A model generated the notes under the pieces. That model did not search any database, was not told the origin of the DNA, and saw nothing but the letters and a program-made list of their open reading frames with translations. From NCBI GenBank assembly GCA_003669605.1, contig QWOP01000048.1:1-64000 (forward strand): a stretch of 64,000 nucleotides of DNA, written 5' to 3'. Each line of letters opens with the position of its first letter. Position 1 is the first letter of the stretch. The stretch is from Planctomycetota bacterium. Its GTDB lineage: Bacteria; Planctomycetota; Planctomycetia; Pirellulales; UBA1268. The position numbers were made by a program, and so were the translations under genes. Positions 61,524 through 64,000 of this stretch are shown piece after piece.

Positions 61524-63854
61524 TCAGCCCGGCGGAGCCCTCCGAACCCGTCCCTTCTCCAGCAGATTCCGCCACCAGCCAACCCCTTCGCGACGGGTCT
61601 CTTCCAGCCCGTCAGGCCGGTATCGCTGCCGGTCAAACGCTGACGGTTGGACGATGTCGATCAGGCACTTGATCGCATAGCGGCGGACCACGAGGTCGGC
61701 ATCGGAGAGTGCCTCGACAAGCGCCTTGTCGGCGCCGGCCGCCAGTTCGGCGTCGGTCAGGCCGCGGGCCATCGCGGTGATCCGTTCCGCCTTGCCTGCC
61801 GGCCCCTTCTCTTCCCAGGTTCTCCGCACCCGCTCTGCCGCCACCGGCCCCCGCGAGAGCCCCAGCGGCATCGTCGCCGCCTCAAGCGCAAGCCACTGCC
61901 TCCCCTCAAGCCGCTTCCCGGGGGCTTCGGCCGACAACAACTCCACGGCGGCGGCGTCATTGCCCAGCAGCGTCTGGGTGGTTGCGGCGAGCATCCGGTT
62001 CTCAGCTCGGCGGTCGAGGGCCATCGACTGGAGCACCTCCAACAACCCAACTGCTGAATCCCTGGCGGCAGGCAGCGCTGCCAACCGGGTCACCAACGTC
62101 TCGCAGGCGCCACGTTCGAGAGGCTCGATGCGGTCGGCCGAGGTCACCCACCAAAGCAACCGGACCGGCGGCGTGATCGCCGGGCCATCTCCGGCCGAAT
62201 CCCAGCAGAGACTGCTCTTCACTGCGAGATCGGTCGCTGCCACCCCCGCCTCACGAGCCTCCCAGTGGAGAGGTTTTCCGATCGCGGTGACGCTTGCCCG
62301 CGTCGGCACGGCGGCAGGGTCGTCGCCGGGATGCCTCTCGAAATCCACCGCCACCGCCATCCCGCCGTCGAGACCACCGCTGACAACTCCCAACAGCCCG
62401 CCGGCGGTGATCCCCAATCTGTCTTCGGCCCCCCCTCTGGCCACCATTCTGCCAAAAACCACCTCGACCCGTGGCGTGCCATCGTCGTCACGCCACAGCA
62501 CAACCATCGATCTGGGGAGGAGACGCAACGACAACCCACCGACGATCAACTGCGGATGAAATCCCGGAGGGACGATCAATTCTTCCCGCTCCCCCAGCGC
62601 CGCTCCGGCGCCAATTGGCGCCCAGACTCCATCCGGCCCACCCGGCCCCCCCCGCGCGCCGCCATTGTCACTGACGCGCCGCAGCACGATCCCGTCTCCG
62701 GCCACAAGCCCCAACGAATGGCCCACCGCGGGCTCCCCGGCGGCTTCGAGGCCCACTTCTGCCGCGAACGCGTCCTGGATGAGAGCAGCCTCCTCCACAG
62801 CAGCGATCCCGGCGGCACCGGCGGCAACGGGCCCAGCGGGGCTTGGTCGGGCGGGGCGGACGCCGGCGGCGATCGCTAGTGCCTCTCCGGCCGGCACCTT
62901 CCGCGGCCCAGTGGCGACCGCAGCAGCAGGGTCGGCCGCCACATCGGCCGCTGGTGCCTGGCGAGGGTCGGCATCGGGAACGATCTCCGGAGCTGGCGAA
63001 GCGACGTCGCCAGCGTCCGCGAGTGCCTCCAGCGGGGCCGCGACAGGGGGAAGAGCAACCATCGCTATTGCAGCTGCATCGGCTGCCGGAGATTCCAAAG
63101 CAACGCCGTGATCAGTGCTGACCGTGGCCTCGTCTGGTTCAGCGGGGGCCGGGAGCAGTGGGACAGCAGGATTGTCGGCGGCTGGGCCCAGGCCTCCTTT
63201 GACATCTTGGCCGGCGAGCAGATCGCTGGGCCGCGTCCGAAACATTCCGGCCGAGTTGGCGAAGACGGCTCCCAGCAGGACTAGCAGTGCCAGGGCGGCA
63301 AGCGCTGCGATCCAGGCGGTCCATGGAGTCGACCGCGGTGCTGGCAGCGGGGATATGGCGCCCCCGGAGGTTTCCAGTGGGGCGTAACGTGGGGCCTCGA
63401 ACGGCCGATGCCCCGGAGGAACGGGTGTCGAGCCGGCGGAGGCGGCGACGCCAATCCTGTGCTGCATCGAGTCGAGCAGCCGGCGGCGGGTCGCCGCGTC
63501 GAGGGGTTTGAGGATGCTGGAATCCTTCGACAGCTCACTGAGCAGCCCATGGCAGGCTGCGACCTCAGCGAGATGGATCTCCGATTCCAGGCAAATCCGC
63601 TCAAACGCCTCCAGGCGCTCACCGGGGAGGGTGTTGTCGAGGAACTCGGCAACCGAGTTGGCGTCGAGCCCGAGCCCCCGCCCCTCGATCCGCGGCGCGG
63701 AGAGCCGCGGGTTGTGGATCGCGTCCCGGATCCGCTTCACCAGATCGCGGGCCACGGGGCTGGCCTCGACCTTCTCGCCGAGTTGCTGCTGGTCATCGGC
63801 GGGGAGGACAACTCCATCCATCCAGGCCAGCAACGTTCGCAGTGTCAGTCGCAT
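61524..63854 (-). CDS. Large membrane protein with anti-sigma-like N-terminus
   Basis: A 776-aa protein. The N-terminal RLTLRTLLAWMDGVVLPADDQQQLGEKVEASPVARDLVKRIR is a module I recognise as recurrent in planctomycete membrane proteins, similar in layout to anti-sigma-factor domains but with no zinc HxxxCxxC here. After a helical region (to about 140) comes one membrane helix (WIAALAALALLVLLGAVFA, about 190-210), then an Ala/Pro-rich linker of about 150 residues, and an extracytoplasmic part with FecR-like strands (LGLVAGDGIVLRRVSD, SLRLLPRSMVVLWRDDDG) and C-terminal HEAT-like helices. A role in signalling across the membrane is inferred. GGAG precedes the ATG at 63854. No sigma factor gene adjoins within the window. 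Confidence 0.78.
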   Translation of the reverse strand: MRLTLRTLLAWMDGVVLPADDQQQLGEKVEASPVARDLVKRIRDAIHNPRLSAPRIEGRGLGLDANSVAEFLDNTLPGERLEAFERICLESEIHLAEVAACHGLLSELSKDSSILKPLDAATRRRLLDSMQHRIGVAASAGSTPVPPGHRPFEAPRYAPLETSGGAISPLPAPRSTPWTAWIAALAALALLVLLGAVFANSAGMFRTRPSDLLAGQDVKGGLGPAADNPAVPLLPAPAEPDEATVSTDHGVALESPAADAAAIAMVALPPVAAPLEALADAGDVASPAPEIVPDADPRQAPAADVAADPAAAVATGPRKVPAGEALAIAAGVRPARPSPAGPVAAGAAGIAAVEEAALIQDAFAAEVGLEAAGEPAVGHSLGLVAGDGIVLRRVSDNGGARGGPGGPDGVWAPIGAGAALGEREELIVPPGFHPQLIVGGLSLRLLPRSMVVLWRDDDGTPRVEVVFGRMVARGGAEDRLGITAGGLLGVVSGGLDGGMAVAVDFERHPGDDPAAVPTRASVTAIGKPLHWEAREAGVAATDLAVKSSLCWDSAGDGPAITPPVRLLWWVTSADRIEPLERGACETLVTRLAALPAARDSAVGLLEVLQSMALDRRAENRMLAATTQTLLGNDAAAVELLSAEAPGKRLEGRQWLALEAATMPLGLSRGPVAAERVRRTWEEKGPAGKAERITAMARGLTDAELAAGADKALVEALSDADLVVRRYAIKCLIDIVQPSAFDRQRYRPDGLEETRREGVGWWRNLLEKGRVRRAPPG

Positions 63855-64000
63855 CGCGAGGAAACTCCAGGAACAGTGGGCCAAGGCTGCCGGGGAGCGC
63901 TGTCGAAAAAGGGTGCCCAGGCGGTGTCGGCGAGTCGGCCGGTCCCCTTTCCCGGAACCCTTCCAGGAGATCTCTCCTCAGAAAGTGAGTGTGGATTTCC
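63855..64000. other. Window end upstream of the anti-sigma-like gene
   Basis: These 146 bases form the leader of the preceding minus-strand gene. I see no gene start or clear promoter in them. Confidence 0.4.

Overview
The window is GC-rich, gene-dense bacterial chromosome, by eye about two-thirds GC with strong G/C at third codon positions. The gene content points to a planctomycete, probably of the Pirellulales type. Pointers are a Tat-exported Gfo/Idh/MocA oxidoreductase, a leucine-rich-repeat secreted protein, sulfotransferases, a large protein with the planctomycete 'RLTLRTLLAWMD' N-terminus, a bacterial topoisomerase VI A subunit, and hairpin repeats that translate as TGILPV/HGQDAR. No phage, transposase, CRISPR array or rRNA operon was found. 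One tRNA (His) is present.

Layout. 1-7425 (minus): a rhomboid protease cut by the window edge, aldose 1-epimerase, a DoxX membrane protein, a tight glyA-aguB-aguA operon (serine hydroxymethyltransferase plus the two agmatine-to-putrescine enzymes) and a site-2-protease-like M50 protein. 7556-14735 (plus): a secreted protein of unknown role, lysA, a ferredoxin with odd cysteine spacing, dprA, prfB with its programmed +1 frameshift, and infA. 14984-21588: tex (minus), a DegT aminotransferase (plus), a small membrane protein (minus) and a topoisomerase VI A subunit with no B subunit nearby. 21594-21945: a 99-bp direct-repeat array of stacked hairpins.

21954-29915 (minus) is the most unusual block. 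In transcription order it holds a PspA/IM30 protein, a two-module AAA+ ATPase, a 101-aa conserved-looking protein, an ABC solute-binding protein fused to an OmpA peptidoglycan-binding domain, its permease and ATPase, and a membrane/coiled-coil protein. The last three junctions are tight (two are ATGA overlaps). This looks like an envelope-maintenance or stress system that joins PspA, an AAA+ remodeller and a wall-anchored ABC importer.

30091-39256: LRR protein, oxidoreductase with a clear rho-independent terminator, a chemotaxis-type receptor, then a three-gene glycan operon (sulfotransferase, GT2 glycosyltransferase, sulfotransferase-glycosyltransferase fusion) behind tRNA-His. 39348-45083: dtd, a 58-aa overlapping ORF, an Atg22-like MFS protein, a small membrane protein, rarA, a purine deaminase and OsmC. 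45275-51864 (plus): kdpF-A-B-C-D, every junction overlapping; KdpD lacks its kinase half and no kdpE is visible. 51869-55588: ubiD and a convergent alpha/beta hydrolase overlapping at their 3' ends. 55655-61331 (minus): hpf, ptsN-type EIIA, HPr, ptsI, rng and rplU, a regulatory PTS/translation block without sugar transporters. 61524-63854: a large anti-sigma-like membrane protein.

A second theme is a dispersed intergenic hairpin family (core AAAAGTCATCCCTGACC) with four recognisable copies, next to glyA, dprA, infA and the psp block. Starts were chosen from Shine-Dalgarno spacing and gene overlaps. Several are GTG (glyA, lysA, kdpF, hpf, the MFS gene, the sulfotransferase fusion).
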